A stretch of DNA of 8,518 bases from Ruminococcus sp. UBA946. GTDB lineage: Bacteria > Bacillota > Clostridia > Oscillospirales > Ruminococcaceae. Shown in pieces: positions 6,687 to 8,518 of the stretch; position 1 is the stretch's first letter; every line of letters begins with the position of its first letter. The position numbers and the translations under genes are program-made. Location of the stretch: contig DBCY01000119.1 of the NCBI GenBank assembly GCA_002293295.1, positions 343 to 8,860 on the forward strand. Direction: 5' to 3'. The notes under the pieces are model-generated. The model ran no database searches. It saw nothing but the letters and a program-made list of their open reading frames with translations, and was not told the DNA's origin.

Positions 6687-8489
6687 ATGAACGGATATGA
6701 GATTTTTACAATTACGTTAAAGGCATTCGGTGGTCTGGCATTATTTCTTTACGGCATGACAATGCTGAGCGGCAATCTTGAAAAGCTTTCCAGCGGGCGT
6801 ATGGAAAAAATTCTTGAAAGCCTGACAAGCAATGTCATAAAAAGCGTTCTGCTCGGCACTTTAGTAACGGCTGTGGTTCAAAGCTCAAGCGCAACCACCG
6901 TAATAGTCGTCGGACTTGTGAATGCGGGTATTTTAAAGCTTTCCAACGCAATCGGGGTCATAATGGGAGCAAATATAGGCACGACAGTAACGGGGCAGAT
7001 TTTACGCCTTATAGACCTTGAAAACAATCCGGACGCCGGAAATGTACTTAAGCTTTTTTCACCCGGCACCATTGCCCCTCTAGTGGCAATACTAGGTCTG
7101 GCTTGCTATATGCTTTCAAAGAAGGACAGCGGGAAAAACATCGGTGAAATCCTGCTGGGACTGGGTATTCTGTTTACAGGGATGCTTTCAATGACCGACG
7201 CCGTGAAGCCTCTTTCCGAGCTAGAAGGTTTCAGGAGACTGTTTGAAACGCTGCAGAACCCGTTCCTCGGAGTGCTTGCCGGAATAATTATCACAATACT
7301 GCTTCAAAGTTCTTCGGCTTCCGTTGGTATTTTACAAGCTATTTCAACAACCGGCGTTCTCACCTTTTCAGCCGCTTTCCCGATTATACTCGGTCAGAAT
7401 ATAGGCACCACCTCTACATCGATGATTTCCGCAATAGGAGCGACAAAGGGCGGAAAACGCACCGCAATCGTTCATGTTTATTTTAATATTATCGGAACAG
7501 TATTATTTATGGCGGTATTATTCTCATTAAAGGCAGTAATCGGTTTCAAATTCTGGAATGACGCAATCGATATGGGAGGGATAGCGAATTTCCATACGTT
7601 GTTCAATATCGCTGTAACAATCTTTTTTATACCTTTTACAAAAATGCTTGAAAAGCTTGCTATGCTTACATACCGCGATGAACCGGAAGAAGAAACCGGT
7701 TCTGAGGACGTCGAAAATATTAATCTTAACAATCTTGACGACAGACTTTTAAAATCTCCAGCTCTGGCTGTTTTTCAGTCATTTAATACCGCCGTATGCA
7801 TGGGCAGGCTGGCACTTCATAATTACAGCGAAGGACTTAAGCTTTTTACCGGGTATGACGAAAAAAAATTCGAGCATCTTCTGATAAATGAAAACAACCT
7901 TGACCGTATGGAGGACAGGCTCAACTCATATCTCGTGAAAATTACCGAATGTGAGCTTACAGACTATGAGAGCAGGCGGGTTACCGTTCTTCTGCACCTG
8001 ACTTCCGAATTTGAACGCATAGGCGATTATACGATGAATATAGCAGAAACCGCTCAGAAGCTTCATAAATCAGAACTGAAGTTTTCCGAAAACGCCGTCA
8101 GCGAATTAAGGGTTATAACATCGGCTGTTGAGGAAATAATAAGTATGGCTGTTGACACTTTCGAACAAAATGACCTGACTATGGCATATAATATAGAACC
8201 TCTTGAAGAAACGATTGATTACCTGAACGAAACGCTGAAAAGCCGGCATATAGAAAGGCTGAAAAACGGCAGATGCGTAATAGAGACAGGTATTAATTTC
8301 CTTGATATGCTGGTAAATCTTGAACGTATTGCCGACCACTGCTCGAATATTGCCGTTTATATTATCGGCGGGCAGAAAAATATAAACGATGAATTTTATC
8401 ACCATGAGTACATTGAGGACGCTCACAGCGGAGAAAACAAAGAATACAGGAGTTCATACGATAATTATATGAAGAAATACGCAGTATAA
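6687..8489 (+). CDS. Na+/phosphate cotransporter family protein with C-terminal PhoU-like domain
   Basis: A 600-residue inner-membrane protein of the NptA/YjbB type (COG1283-like), predicted to move phosphate with Na+. The two inverted family repeats are clear: QSSSATT at 65-71 and QSSSAS at 207-212, each followed by a conserved loop, GANIGTT at 94-100 and GQNIGTT at 236-242. Several hydrophobic segments run from about residue 12 to 320, starting with GGLALFLYGM. After an acidic linker (about 330-350), a soluble PhoU-like helical region covers about 355-565 with its two metal-site helices, ERIGDY (443-448) and ERIADH (546-551). Start: ATG 6687 yields the usual short N-terminus. A longer frame from GTG 6651 would begin 1 nt after the SD and would make the first codons form a perfect hairpin, so I rejected it. 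E. coli YjbB exports phosphate, so direction of transport is unsure. Divergent from recJ. Nothing is recognisable in the last 29 nt of the window. Confidence 0.92.
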   Translation: MNGYEIFTITLKAFGGLALFLYGMTMLSGNLEKLSSGRMEKILESLTSNVIKSVLLGTLVTAVVQSSSATTVIVVGLVNAGILKLSNAIGVIMGANIGTTVTGQILRLIDLENNPDAGNVLKLFSPGTIAPLVAILGLACYMLSKKDSGKNIGEILLGLGILFTGMLSMTDAVKPLSELEGFRRLFETLQNPFLGVLAGIIITILLQSSSASVGILQAISTTGVLTFSAAFPIILGQNIGTTSTSMISAIGATKGGKRTAIVHVYFNIIGTVLFMAVLFSLKAVIGFKFWNDAIDMGGIANFHTLFNIAVTIFFIPFTKMLEKLAMLTYRDEPEEETGSEDVENINLNNLDDRLLKSPALAVFQSFNTAVCMGRLALHNYSEGLKLFTGYDEKKFEHLLINENNLDRMEDRLNSYLVKITECELTDYESRRVTVLLHLTSEFERIGDYTMNIAETAQKLHKSELKFSENAVSELRVITSAVEEIISMAVDTFEQNDLTMAYNIEPLEETIDYLNETLKSRHIERLKNGRCVIETGINFLDMLVNLERIADHCSNIAVYIIGGQKNINDEFYHHEYIEDAHSGENKEYRSSYDNYMKKYAV

Positions 8490-8518
8490 GCAGATATTAT
8501 CAAGAAGTATTGCGAAAA

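Noticed and set aside
8106..8426. 106-codon open frame on the minus strand
   Set aside because: It is inside the PhoU-like domain of the transporter gene, with no supporting motif; a shadow frame.
1..8518. Mobile elements, CRISPR arrays, toxin-antitoxin or phage-defence genes
   Set aside because: No transposase, integrase, array repeats or defence motifs are visible on either strand. The coding content is conserved housekeeping genes.

Overview
This window is a housekeeping locus from an anaerobic low-to-moderate GC Firmicute, most likely a clostridium of the Oscillospiraceae/Ruminococcaceae type. The basis is the recJ - rel - MBL hydrolase - hemZ gene order, Bacillus/Clostridium-like Rel sequence (KPNMYQSLHTT), strong purine-rich Shine-Dalgarno (SD) sites and a HemZ-type rather than classical HemN-type radical SAM protein. 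The genus cannot be fixed from this sequence.

Layout: a four-gene minus-strand unit fills positions 1-6264. Read in transcription order it is recJ (single-strand DNA exonuclease), rel (bifunctional (p)ppGpp synthetase/hydrolase), a small metallo-beta-lactamase-fold hydrolase, and hemZ (radical SAM coproporphyrinogen dehydrogenase family), which runs off the left edge with about 389 codons visible. The MBL stop and hemZ start overlap as ATGA. The gaps recJ-rel (135 nt) and rel-MBL (51 nt) hold no convincing terminator, so the four genes are plausibly one transcript. The genes apt and dtd, which often sit in this cluster, are absent.

A divergent plus-strand gene at 6687-8489 encodes a Na+/phosphate cotransporter family protein with a C-terminal PhoU-like domain.

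The 422-nt gap between recJ and the transporter (6265-6686) is the least ordinary part. It carries a good minus-strand promoter (TTGACT-N17-TATAGT), a weaker extended -10 promoter on the plus strand, two palindromes that look like operators, a 15-bp hairpin in the recJ leader whose 5' arm resembles the recJ SD, and a perfect 10-bp hairpin lying exactly between the transporter's SD and its likely ATG. The transporter, and more weakly recJ, seem to have SD sites too far from their start codons unless a hairpin shortens the gap.

I see no mobile element, CRISPR array, tRNA, rRNA or novel multi-gene system. The genes are well-known families, and the interest lies in the leader architecture. Start codons were reassigned from the longest reading frames for rel (to 4077), recJ (to 6264) and the transporter (to 6687), for reasons given in each entry.
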